Origin: Bacillus sp. SD075
GTDB taxonomy: Bacteria > Bacillota > Bacilli > Bacillales > DSM-1321
Direction of reading: 5' to 3'
NCBI RefSeq assembly: GCF_017355165.1
Contig: NZ_JADILK010000002.1
Span: forward strand, 1 to 64,000
Length of the DNA stretch: 64,000 nucleotides
Below, piece by piece: positions 43,812-52,040 of the stretch. Under the pieces are notes generated by a model. It searched no databases. It was given only the letters and a program-made list of their open reading frames with translations, and was not told the DNA's origin. The translations under genes and the position numbers were made by a program. Position 1 is the first letter of the stretch. Each line of letters begins with the position of its first letter.

Positions 43812-44465
43812 CTATCCTATATGAACTTTTTTAGGCGAAACCCGTTTTTGTACCTGACCTAGTAAATAATCAGCAGCGATCGCTAATATTGAAACAGCAA
43901 TGGCTCCAGCTTGAACCATCTCTGTGTAACTTGTTGATATCCCTCTTGCGATATATACACCAAGTCCACCCGCACCGATATAGGCTGCAATAGCCCCAAT
44001 TCCAATCGTTAACACAACGGCCATTCTAATTCCTGCCATAATGACTGGAAGGGCAATTGGGATTTCAACTTTTAGAAGACGCTGCCATGTGGTCATTCCC
44101 ATTCCTATAGCCGCGTCACGCATATTGGGATCCACATTTTTTACAGCGATGAATGTATTACGGATTATTGGAAGCTGCGAGTATAAGACCAAGGCGATAA
44201 ACGCTGGTAAAAACCCAATTCCTTGATTAATAATAGATAAAATCGGAATCATGATACCGAACAGTGCAATACTTGGTATCGTCATAATAATACCTGCAAC
44301 CGTCAGTATAAGGTTAGATAACTTATCGTGCTGTGTAATATAAACTCCAAATGGAACACCGAGTAAGATGGCTACCCCAACCGCTAATCCAACTAATTGG
44401 ATGTGTTCCCATGTCATTGCTAAAAGGTCCCCCCAGTTCGAGCCGATAAAGTCTAATAGTTCCAC
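43812..44465 (-). CDS. Opu-type ABC permease (first subunit)
   Basis: A 217-residue permease with five helices and the EAA motif in MRDAAIGMGMTTWQRLLKVEIPIALP (about 114-139), matching OpuCB/OpuBB. The start is GTG 44465, preceded by AAAGGAGGG. It lies between glcF (112-base gap) and the ATPase gene; no terminator or second promoter is obvious in the gap. Confidence 0.9.
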   Translation of the reverse strand: MELLDFIGSNWGDLLAMTWEHIQLVGLAVGVAILLGVPFGVYITQHDKLSNLILTVAGIIMTIPSIALFGIMIPILSIINQGIGFLPAFIALVLYSQLPIIRNTFIAVKNVDPNMRDAAIGMGMTTWQRLLKVEIPIALPVIMAGIRMAVVLTIGIGAIAAYIGAGGLGVYIARGISTSYTEMVQAGAIAVSILAIAADYLLGQVQKRVSPKKVHIG

Positions 44466-44577
44466 TTCGTTCTCCCTCCTTTAATTTTAATGACGAGCTG
44501 CTGACTTATAGTTATTCAAGGCCACCAATCTCTTAAAATATGGAAATGCTAGCTCTAGTGTCACTTCAAGCGTTTGC

Positions 44578-45939
44578 CTACTTAATTAAACAAGCATCCG
44601 CTAATATTTCAACAATGTGTTTAACATCCACATCACCGCTAGTACCGCTTCTCTCTACACCTAGTTTCATTTGGAGCAGGCACCCCGGATTGGTTGTAAC
44701 GATTGTTTTTGCTTCGGTTTTCCCCACTTTATGCATTTTTTCATCTAATATTGTCATTGATTCATCAAAATTGATTAAATTATAAATACCACCAGAAGCA
44801 CAGCAACGGTCACTTCCCTCCATCTCCAAATAACTTGCACCTGGTATGGACCTAAGAAGTTGCCTAGGTTCTTGAAATACTCCCTGGACATTTCTCAAAT
44901 GGCAAGAATCTTGATACGTTATACGACCATTCCATTCTTTTTTAAATGGGAGAGGGCCAAATTTCACCAGAATTTCGGTAATATCTTTTGATTTTCCTAC
45001 AAATGCTTCACTGCGCTTTTTCCATTCAGATTCTTGGCCAAAAAGGTGATTATACTCACTAAGCATTGCTCCGCAGCCTCCTGCGTTATTGACATAATAA
45101 TCAGCACCGGACGCTTCAAATGCTTCTATATTTGCTTTTGCGAGATTTACAGCCTCTTCTTTCAAGCCTTGATGGGAATGAAGGGCACCGCAACAATTTT
45201 GATTTTTCGGAATAATCACTTCACAGCCAATTACTCGGAGCAGTTCAATTGTAAGTCTATTAATCTTAGACATGATAGCGTCCATGATGCACCCCGGGAA
45301 GAAGGCAATTACTGCTTTTGTCTCACCTTTTGCAGGGAATTTTTGACCGTATTTATAACGTTTATATGGTGCTTCGAGCTCCGGCAAGACCTTTTCAAAC
45401 TGTCCCATGGATTCTGACACTGTATTAATCATTTTTGTTTTTTGCACCACTTTATTTAAATTCGTTTTTTGATACAGCCAGGTTAGGTTGCCTAATGTAC
45501 GAAGACGCTTGCGGTGCGGAAATAAACTTGTCAACGTAAATTTGACCACTTTTGTTTGAATCTTTGGTTTACTAATTTGCTTTTTGTGATGTTCATGCTT
45601 TTGATTTTCAATTATGACTTGTTTGGCTGCCTCATAAATTTGTCCGTATGGAACATTAACCGGACACGCTACTTCACAAGCTCTGCAACCGAGACAAAGG
45701 TCAATGGGTTCAGCGAGATCTTTTTGAAGATCGATTTTTCCCTCTGCCGCCATTTTGACCAGGTTAATTCGTCCGCGGGGTGATTGCGATTCCTTCCCCA
45801 TGGATTCATAGGTTGGACAAGCAGGGAGACAGTAACCGCATTGCACACATTGATTGGTTGCCTCATACGACAGGTCATGCAATTTTTGGGTAAACTTATC
45901 TGAAAGCGCTAGTTCCTTTTCAAGAGGAGCTTTATTCAT
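44578..45939 (-). CDS. glycolate oxidase-like iron-sulfur subunit (GlcF-like)
   Basis: A 453-residue electron-transfer subunit. The N-terminus carries two [4Fe-4S] motifs, CVQCGYCLPACPTY (about 33-46) and CLGCRACEVACPVNVPYG (about 83-100). The C-terminal part has two cysteine-rich CCG domains (FFPGCIMDAIM...NQNCCGALHSHQG and DSCHLRNVQG...DRCCASGGIYN). It passes electrons from the FAD subunit to the membrane quinone pool. ATG 45939 follows AAAGGTGG and overlaps the glcD-like stop by four bases; the 24-codon upstream extension overlaps that gene and is unlikely. No glcE-type third subunit is present. Confidence 0.93.
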   Translation of the reverse strand: MNKAPLEKELALSDKFTQKLHDLSYEATNQCVQCGYCLPACPTYESMGKESQSPRGRINLVKMAAEGKIDLQKDLAEPIDLCLGCRACEVACPVNVPYGQIYEAAKQVIIENQKHEHHKKQISKPKIQTKVVKFTLTSLFPHRKRLRTLGNLTWLYQKTNLNKVVQKTKMINTVSESMGQFEKVLPELEAPYKRYKYGQKFPAKGETKAVIAFFPGCIMDAIMSKINRLTIELLRVIGCEVIIPKNQNCCGALHSHQGLKEEAVNLAKANIEAFEASGADYYVNNAGGCGAMLSEYNHLFGQESEWKKRSEAFVGKSKDITEILVKFGPLPFKKEWNGRITYQDSCHLRNVQGVFQEPRQLLRSIPGASYLEMEGSDRCCASGGIYNLINFDESMTILDEKMHKVGKTEAKTIVTTNPGCLLQMKLGVERSGTSGDVDVKHIVEILADACLIK

Positions 45940-47339
45940 GTTAGTTCCACCTTTAGTTTTCCAGGCTGTGGAAATATTTTTCCTGGGTTTAATATAGAAT
46001 TTGGATCCCATGCATCTTTAATTTTTTTCATCATGAGCAGACCATCAGATCCAAGCTCCAATTCCATATATGGAGACTTTAATATACCAATCCCATGTTC
46101 CCCTGAAAGCGTCCCGCCAAGTTCTATAGCAGCTTCAAAAATTTCACTGACTGCATCCTCGACACGTTTCATTTCTTCTATATTTCTCTTGTCGGTAATA
46201 ATATTGGGATGGAGGTTACCGTCCCCCGCGTGACCAAAAACGACTAAGTTCAACTGATATTTCTTTCGAATTTGATAAAGCTTTTCAATCATCGCGGGGA
46301 TTTGGCTTCTTGGCACTGTCGCATCTTCAGAAATTTTCGTTGGTCCCATTTGTGTAATAGCTGGAGAAACCATTTTACGCGCTTTCCATATCTCATCTCG
46401 CTCAGCATCTGTTTCCGCCACTTTGACATTGGTTGCGCCTTGTAAGAGACAGATATTCTCACACTTTTTTATTTCTGCATCGATTGCTGTTGGATGACCG
46501 TCGACTTCAATGATGACAATCGCTTCCGCCTCTATTGGCAAACCTGCTGGTGAGTAATTTTCAACCGCACGAATACATGCATTATCCATTAATTCCATCG
46601 CACAAGGTAAAATACCATTTGATAATATTTTTGTTATGGCGTGCCCCGAATCAGCAATTCGTACAAATGAAGCTAATAGTGTTTTTCTTGCTATCGGTTT
46701 TGGAATAAGACGTAAAATGGCTTCTGTTACAATTCCCAGTGTGCCTTCCGATCCAACTATGAGTCTTGTTAAATCGTAGCCTGTTACATTTTTAACCGTT
46801 TGCCCCCCTGTCCGAATAATTTCTCCGGTTGGAGTAACAACTTCCAAACCAATCACATATTCCTTCGTAGTGCCATATTTCAAACCTTTTGGACCACTTG
46901 AATTTTCCAGCAAGTTTCCTCCAATTGTTGAGACATGGGAGCTGCTTGGATCGGGAGGATAAAATAAGCCCACCTCTTCGGCCTTTTGTTGTATGTATCC
47001 TGTAATGACACTTGGTGAGGAGATTGCCAGTAAATTTTCACGGTCAATCACTAGTTTTTTCTCAAATTGTGACATATCTAGAATCATGCCCCCTTCGACA
47101 GCAAGGGAACCCCCGCTTAAAGAGGTAGCCGCCCCTCTTGGGTAAACAGGAATTTTAAACTCGTTTGCTAGTTTGATTAAGTCTGCTACTTCTTCTTTAT
47201 TTTTTGGTTGAACAACGATTTCCGGCAAATATTCACCGAATGAAGCATCAAAACTATAAGAATATAGCTCTGCTAAATCTGTCAGTACCCTTTCTTTTGG
47301 AACTATGGTATATATAAGTCTAATCAGTTGCTCTTCCAT
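45936..47339 (-). CDS. FAD-linked 2-hydroxyacid oxidase (GlcD-like)
   Basis: A 467-residue flavoprotein: FAD-binding PCMH domain (about 37-215, with PVYPRGAATSLSGGSLAVEGG and DPSSSHVSTIGGNLLENSSGP) and a C-terminal FAD-oxidase domain ending in HAGDGNLHPN (about 358-367) and SGEHGIGI (about 404-411), whose His residues bind substrate or metal. Oxidises a D-2-hydroxycarboxylate such as glycolate or lactate to a 2-oxoacid. Paired with the FeS subunit after it. The hydroxyacid is presumably a product released by the other operon enzymes. Confidence 0.93.
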   Translation of the reverse strand: MEEQLIRLIYTIVPKERVLTDLAELYSYSFDASFGEYLPEIVVQPKNKEEVADLIKLANEFKIPVYPRGAATSLSGGSLAVEGGMILDMSQFEKKLVIDRENLLAISSPSVITGYIQQKAEEVGLFYPPDPSSSHVSTIGGNLLENSSGPKGLKYGTTKEYVIGLEVVTPTGEIIRTGGQTVKNVTGYDLTRLIVGSEGTLGIVTEAILRLIPKPIARKTLLASFVRIADSGHAITKILSNGILPCAMELMDNACIRAVENYSPAGLPIEAEAIVIIEVDGHPTAIDAEIKKCENICLLQGATNVKVAETDAERDEIWKARKMVSPAITQMGPTKISEDATVPRSQIPAMIEKLYQIRKKYQLNLVVFGHAGDGNLHPNIITDKRNIEEMKRVEDAVSEIFEAAIELGGTLSGEHGIGILKSPYMELELGSDGLLMMKKIKDAWDPNSILNPGKIFPQPGKLKVELT

Positions 47340-47357
47340 CGCACGTCACCACCCTCA

Positions 47358-48236
47358 CTATTCAATATCTAAAAGCTGCTTTGGATTATGAACAATCATC
47401 CTTTCAATCTCGGTTTCCGTTATACCTTCTTCGATCATTTCCCCGACAAAACGACTTAATGCTTCTATTGGCGCAATATTGTGTTCTTGGCCATAATCCG
47501 TTACAAGCACACAGGACATTGGCCCGATTTCACGTATAGACTCAGCCATTTGAGCTACCGTTAAGTCTTGAAAATCCACACTACAGGCTAAATAACATTT
47601 CTCGATGATAGCGCCTTTTTTGGCAAACTCTTTTTGCATTTCAATGGGGATAGGGGCAATGCCTAGATCTGCATGCTGAATTAGGATTTTATCGATATCA
47701 CGTTCTTTGGCTTCATCAATTAAAACAGCCACTTCTTCTACAGATAAATGACCTGTTGCAAGGGTAATATTTGCCTCACTAATAAGTTCCAGAATTTCAA
47801 TGACTTCAGGTTTTAACTGTTTATTCTCATTTAAAATGGTTAAACCATCTTCAATGGGCAGGCTCCGTTCACTATTGAAAAAGCGGGTTTTCTTCTTGGC
47901 AAAATTACAACAATGCTGATTTGCTGAAATAGTAGGCATCCAAATTATTTTGGCACCCTGTCTAATTGCAGCATCAACAGCTTTGGGTGATAAGCCACCT
48001 GTAAATTCATTTAATACAAGTCCACCGTAAATATGAAGATCAGGATCTTTTAAGCGTATTAATGTAGTGCGGTCTACAGTTGATGCCTCATGTGCCTTTA
48101 GCACGGCCCCCGCCATTTTAGCCTTTTTTAGGTCTTCTATAAATTCCCAATCAGTTTGCTTTCTTGGGAAAATACTCGGATACGTATGGCAATGCAACTC
48201 AATTGCACCTTCTAATAAAGGATGAAAACCCATCAT
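47358..48236 (-). CDS. DUF6282 family metal-dependent hydrolase-like protein
   Basis: A 292-residue TIM-barrel protein with amidohydrolase-like metal motifs: ELHCHTYPSIFPR (HxH, about 13-25), VLKAHEAS (Lys/His, about 45-52), LATGHLS (about 158-164) and LVTDYGQ (Asp, about 230-236). This matches the DUF6282 family, whose function is unknown. First gene of the operon: ATG 48236 follows AAAAGGAG, about 34 bases after a sigma-54 promoter. Its reaction is probably hydrolysis of an amide, lactone or similar bond, but this is inference. Confidence 0.85.
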   Translation of the reverse strand: MMGFHPLLEGAIELHCHTYPSIFPRKQTDWEFIEDLKKAKMAGAVLKAHEASTVDRTTLIRLKDPDLHIYGGLVLNEFTGGLSPKAVDAAIRQGAKIIWMPTISANQHCCNFAKKKTRFFNSERSLPIEDGLTILNENKQLKPEVIEILELISEANITLATGHLSVEEVAVLIDEAKERDIDKILIQHADLGIAPIPIEMQKEFAKKGAIIEKCYLACSVDFQDLTVAQMAESIREIGPMSCVLVTDYGQEHNIAPIEALSRFVGEMIEEGITETEIERMIVHNPKQLLDIE

Positions 48237-48279
48237 GCCACTCCTTTTTAAAAATTTATTCCTTTAACAGAGAAATGAA

Positions 48280-48295
48280 TGCAAGAACTATGCCA
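48280..48295 (-). promoter_or_regulatory. sigma-54 promoter of the DUF6282-glcDF-opu-mmgE operon
   Basis: On the minus strand TGGCATAGTTCTTGCA: the invariant GG (-24) and GC (-12) are separated by exactly ten bases, and flanking bases match the TGGCAC-N5-TTGCA consensus except one. It predicts a start of transcription near 48270 and a 34-base leader to the DUF6282 ATG. The NtrC-type activator gene lies just upstream. Confidence 0.85.
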
Positions 48296-48326
48296 CGCTA
48301 TAATAAAGGATTTATTAAAAATTTTT

Positions 48327-48380
48327 CATATTTTTGTAAAAAATTTTTTCAATTTGAAAAAATACTTTTACAAAAATATG
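48327..48380. promoter_or_regulatory. inverted-repeat enhancer candidate for the sigma-54 activator
   Basis: Outer arms CATATTTTTGTAAAA (48327-48341) and TTTTACAAAAATATG (48366-48380) are perfect reverse complements around an AT-rich centre. It lies 32-85 bases upstream of the -24 element, the right place for an upstream activating sequence of an NtrC-like dimer or oligomer. Confidence 0.6.
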
Positions 48381-48401
48381 AATATTAGAAATATTAAGCA
48401 G

Positions 48402-48438
48402 AAAAAAAAGAAGAATTAATTAAACTCTTCTTTTTTTT
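48402..48438 (-). terminator. terminator of the two-component operon
   Basis: 13-base stem AAAAAAAAGAAGA / TCTTCTTTTTTTT with an 11-base loop, overlapping the response-regulator stop codon. It insulates the sigma-54 promoter from the regulator transcript. Confidence 0.8.
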
Positions 48439-49831
48439 GCTTAATTTCCTCAGATGACTTATTCATTTGTTCATGATATTTATTTATCTTGTAAAATAGC
48501 CGCTGCCTTGAAATTCCTAGTTCTCTAGCTGCTGCAGCAATTTGGCCATTGTTCTCCTCAACTGCAGACAAAATAAATTGTCGCTCAATGTCTTCCATTT
48601 GTTCAGGAAGCGTTTTCTTTTTATTAAAAGAAACGATGGTCGGTAACTCCGAAAGCAGTTCACTAGATCCCTTTATTTCGCAAGGGAAATCTTGTAACGA
48701 CAAATCTTTTTCCTTACACAAAACAACTGCCCGCTCTACAGCATTTTGAAGCTCCCGAACATTACCTGGCCATTCATAAGCTGTCAAAATATTCATAAGC
48801 TGAGGTGATACACGATAATCTTTCTTCATTTTTTTACGGTGCTTCTCCAAAAATTCCCCAACCAAAAGAGGAATATCCTCTTTTCTTTCTCGAAGTGAAG
48901 GAATATGCATATCTATAATATTCAAGCGGTAATACAAATCTTCGCGGAAAGTTCCTTCTTGTACCATTTGTTTCAAATTGCGATTTGTTGCAGAAATAAT
49001 TCGAACGTCTACTTGTTTTAGTTGATTGCTTCCCAAACGCATAAAGGATTTCTCCTGAACGATTTGAAGAAGCTTAGCTTGAAGCGTAAGAGGCACCTCA
49101 CCAATTTCATCCAAAAAAATAGTACCGTTTTGGGCAGCTTCAAATTTTCCCGCTCGGCTGGCTGCAGCTCCGGTAAAAGCACCTTTTTCATAACCGAAAA
49201 GCTCACTTTCCAATAAATTTTCAGGGATAGCTGCACAGTTTACAGAAATAAAATGACCTTGGTTTCGATCACTTAAGCTATGAATCATTTTGGCTATCAT
49301 ACTTTTTCCTGTTCCACTTTCTCCATGAAGAAGAACTGTTGCATCGGTTGCCGAGACACGTCCAATTAATTCATAAATCTGTTTCATTTGCTTGCTTATA
49401 CTAATAAAGCCCTCTAACGATTCAAGCTTGTTTAACTGATTTTTCAATTGGATATTCTCTTGTTTAACTTCGAGTAGTGTATATGCTCTATTAATCACAA
49501 GTTCTATTTCTTCTAGTTTTGCTGGTTTTACTAAATAATCGAATGCGCCTGCCCTTATTGCGGATACAGCACTTTCTATATCACCATAAGCTGTCATAAT
49601 GACGAACACTTTTTGAGGATAAAGTGCAATGAATTCCTCTAAGAGTTCCAAACCATTTGCATCAGGAAGATTCAAATCCAGAAAAATAAGGTTTGGATCG
49701 TCCTCTTTCATTCTTCTTCGTGCTTCTTGTCCATTCGCAGCTAGAATTACGTCGTATCCCTTCTTTCGAAATGACAGTGATAAAACGCGTAAAAGTCTAA
49801 TTTCATCATCCACAAACAGAATGCTCTTCAT
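48416..49831 (-). CDS. NtrC-type sigma-54 response regulator
   Basis: A 471-residue enhancer-binding activator. The receiver domain (1-120) has the phosphoacceptor in LIFLDLNLPDANG (about 52) and KPAK; the AAA+ domain has Walker A GESGTGKS (about 166), the sigma-54-contact loop GAFTGA (about 211), Walker B GTIFLDEIGE and the arginine finger region; the C-terminal Fis-type HTH (AAARELGISRQRLFYKI) binds enhancers. ATG 49831 follows GAGGAGAATC; the frame extends five codons further. It overlaps the kinase gene by about 26 bases, so they form one operon. Predicted targets are both sigma-54 promoters nearby. Confidence 0.95.
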   Translation of the reverse strand: MKSILFVDDEIRLLRVLSLSFRKKGYDVILAANGQEARRRMKEDDPNLIFLDLNLPDANGLELLEEFIALYPQKVFVIMTAYGDIESAVSAIRAGAFDYLVKPAKLEEIELVINRAYTLLEVKQENIQLKNQLNKLESLEGFISISKQMKQIYELIGRVSATDATVLLHGESGTGKSMIAKMIHSLSDRNQGHFISVNCAAIPENLLESELFGYEKGAFTGAAASRAGKFEAAQNGTIFLDEIGEVPLTLQAKLLQIVQEKSFMRLGSNQLKQVDVRIISATNRNLKQMVQEGTFREDLYYRLNIIDMHIPSLRERKEDIPLLVGEFLEKHRKKMKKDYRVSPQLMNILTAYEWPGNVRELQNAVERAVVLCKEKDLSLQDFPCEIKGSSELLSELPTIVSFNKKKTLPEQMEDIERQFILSAVEENNGQIAAAARELGISRQRLFYKINKYHEQMNKSSEEIKQKKEEFN

Positions 49832-51932
49832 ATTGATTCTCCTCATATTTTAGTATCTCAATATGGATTGTGGTTCCTTGAGAGTCTAAGCTTTCCGCCC
49901 AGATTTCCCCACCATGTTGAACTATTATTTCGTGAGCAATAGATAACCCTAGACCAGTTCCCTCAGGTTTTGTGGAATAGAATGGATTGAAAACCCAATT
50001 TAGTTTATCTTCTTTAATGCCTTCTCCCGTATCCGAAATTGAAAGCTTCCAATATGCCCCTTTCTCATTAAGCGAAATATGAATATCGCCCTCATCTTTT
50101 ATCGCTTGTATACTGTTCAAAAAAACATTCAAAAGCAATTGAGTCAATTTATGCCGATCCCCTAAAACTGGAGCTTTACTAAACTTATATTCGGTTGTGA
50201 CCATTATGTTTGCATCATTAAATTTCCTTCTTAATAAATTTAGCAATTCATTTGTAATAACAACCAAATCCGTTTGAACATGCTTGTTATATTCATCATC
50301 TTTGGTAAGCTTCAGAAAATCCGTTAATAGTTTGTTCATCCGATCCGATGCTGTTAAAATATCTCCTGTCAATTCATCAATAACTTCATTTTCTTCAAAT
50401 TCAGATTCAATTTGAAGTCGAATCGTTTCAGCTGCAACCTGAATAATACTTAAAGGATTTTTTATTTCATGGGCTATCCCAGCAGTCAACTCACCTAATG
50501 ATGCCAGCCGTTCACTTTGTTTTAAGTATTCTTCAAGTTTTTTAACATCACTTACATCACGAATGACAAGAATGGAGCCGATGTACTCATCTTGTTCCCC
50601 TTTAAGTAGAGAGGCATAAATACGAACATCATGGAACCCCTTTTCTTTATCAATAATATAGCTTTCGACTTCTTCAAAAGACTTCCCTGCATTAAACGTT
50701 TTTAACAGAACAAACTCTTGTATATCATGTTTTATCGGCAAATTAAAAATAAGCTGATTTAATACTTCTTCGCGTCTATATAGCATTAAATCTTCAGCGC
50801 CCTTATTGAAGGTCATGATCCTACCATCTTTGTCTGTAGTAATAACACAATATGGAATGGACTCCAGGATATAAAACATACTTCTTTCTTTTTCCCTCAA
50901 TTCCGTAGCCATTTCTGATAAAACAATCGATAGATCCTCTATTTCATCATTTGTTTTCACTTTAACAAATGCATTTCGCTTACCTTCTTTATATTCTTGC
51001 ACATGCTTAATAAGCGTCGTGACAGGGCGAATCACTCTTGATGCACTGAACATAGCAAGTCCTATGGCTATAATAAAAACGATAGAAAAACCTTGAAAAA
51101 GTAAAAATTTCACCAACCTAGCTGGCTGTAGTGCTTGTTTAATAGGTTCTCCCACAATCAGACCGATATCTCCCAAAAGAATGGGGCGATAGGCAATGAC
51201 CATATCCTTGCTGAAAATCTCACCATTCCATATATCAAAATCTTCTTTTTGAAGATGAATTCCAACTTCATGTTTCTGAATGGATTTGCCAATATAACTT
51301 TGGTCGGTATGTGCGATAATGGTTCCATTGCGGTCAATCATCGCATTCACTCCTTCTTTCCCTATTGCAAACCTTTGAAGGTGATCTGATAAAACCTGTA
51401 GATTCAAATAAGCGACTACACTCCCCTTAAATTCTCCCTTTTCATTAATGGATGGATAGGCAATTGCAATGGTCTTGCGCCCGTCCGGCAGTTCAATCAT
51501 ATTTGAAATATAGCTTGTCTGACTCCAGGATAGTCTTTTTATAATGGAAGCGTTTTCTACAAAATACGAAAAGGGAACATCCGGAAGACGGAGGGCCAAC
51601 TGATCCTCTTTATATACTTCAATAAACAGATATTGTGGATCGTGTGACAAGATTGTTTCCATTTCTGCTCGATAGGCGTTTTCTGCATCATTATCAAAGT
51701 TTGTAACAATGGGTGATATCTGGCGCATATCAGAAACTGAATTTTCGAAAACATTTTCAATTTGGTTCCCTAGGGTTTTTGCTATAAGTTCATCTCGATA
51801 CTCCATTTGAGACCGAACGGATCCATTTATTACATTTACGGCAATCATATAAAGCGAGGCCAGTACAAATAGAACGACAACTAAAACAATAGCTACATAA
51901 CGTTTCATTAGCTTTGATTGAAATACTTTCAT
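49806..51932 (-). CDS. dCache-HAMP-PAS sensor histidine kinase (NtrB-like)
   Basis: A 708-residue membrane kinase. TM1 (about 11-33) and TM2 (about 283-305) bracket a 250-residue extracellular double-Cache domain, with the typical KTIAIAYPSINEKGEFKGSVVAYLNLQVLS block, that probably binds a small ligand. HAMP follows, then PAS (about 365-475), HisKA with GIAHEIKNPL (about 497) and HATPase with NSIQAI, DTGEGIK and GTGLGLSIAHEI. The ligand-binding domain suggests it senses the substrate outside the cell rather than nitrogen status. ATG 51932 follows CGAGGT. Co-transcribed with the sigma-54 activator. Confidence 0.94.
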   Translation of the reverse strand: MKVFQSKLMKRYVAIVLVVVLFVLASLYMIAVNVINGSVRSQMEYRDELIAKTLGNQIENVFENSVSDMRQISPIVTNFDNDAENAYRAEMETILSHDPQYLFIEVYKEDQLALRLPDVPFSYFVENASIIKRLSWSQTSYISNMIELPDGRKTIAIAYPSINEKGEFKGSVVAYLNLQVLSDHLQRFAIGKEGVNAMIDRNGTIIAHTDQSYIGKSIQKHEVGIHLQKEDFDIWNGEIFSKDMVIAYRPILLGDIGLIVGEPIKQALQPARLVKFLLFQGFSIVFIIAIGLAMFSASRVIRPVTTLIKHVQEYKEGKRNAFVKVKTNDEIEDLSIVLSEMATELREKERSMFYILESIPYCVITTDKDGRIMTFNKGAEDLMLYRREEVLNQLIFNLPIKHDIQEFVLLKTFNAGKSFEEVESYIIDKEKGFHDVRIYASLLKGEQDEYIGSILVIRDVSDVKKLEEYLKQSERLASLGELTAGIAHEIKNPLSIIQVAAETIRLQIESEFEENEVIDELTGDILTASDRMNKLLTDFLKLTKDDEYNKHVQTDLVVITNELLNLLRRKFNDANIMVTTEYKFSKAPVLGDRHKLTQLLLNVFLNSIQAIKDEGDIHISLNEKGAYWKLSISDTGEGIKEDKLNWVFNPFYSTKPEGTGLGLSIAHEIIVQHGGEIWAESLDSQGTTIHIEILKYEENQYEEHSVCG

Positions 51933-52040
51933 TTACAAAACCTCGATATGGGAGAATTGAAACAGTACTTTACCCATGTAATCAAAGTACTTTATATGTT
52001 TGTTTCAAATTAACAATTATCTAATTCGGATATAAAACGT

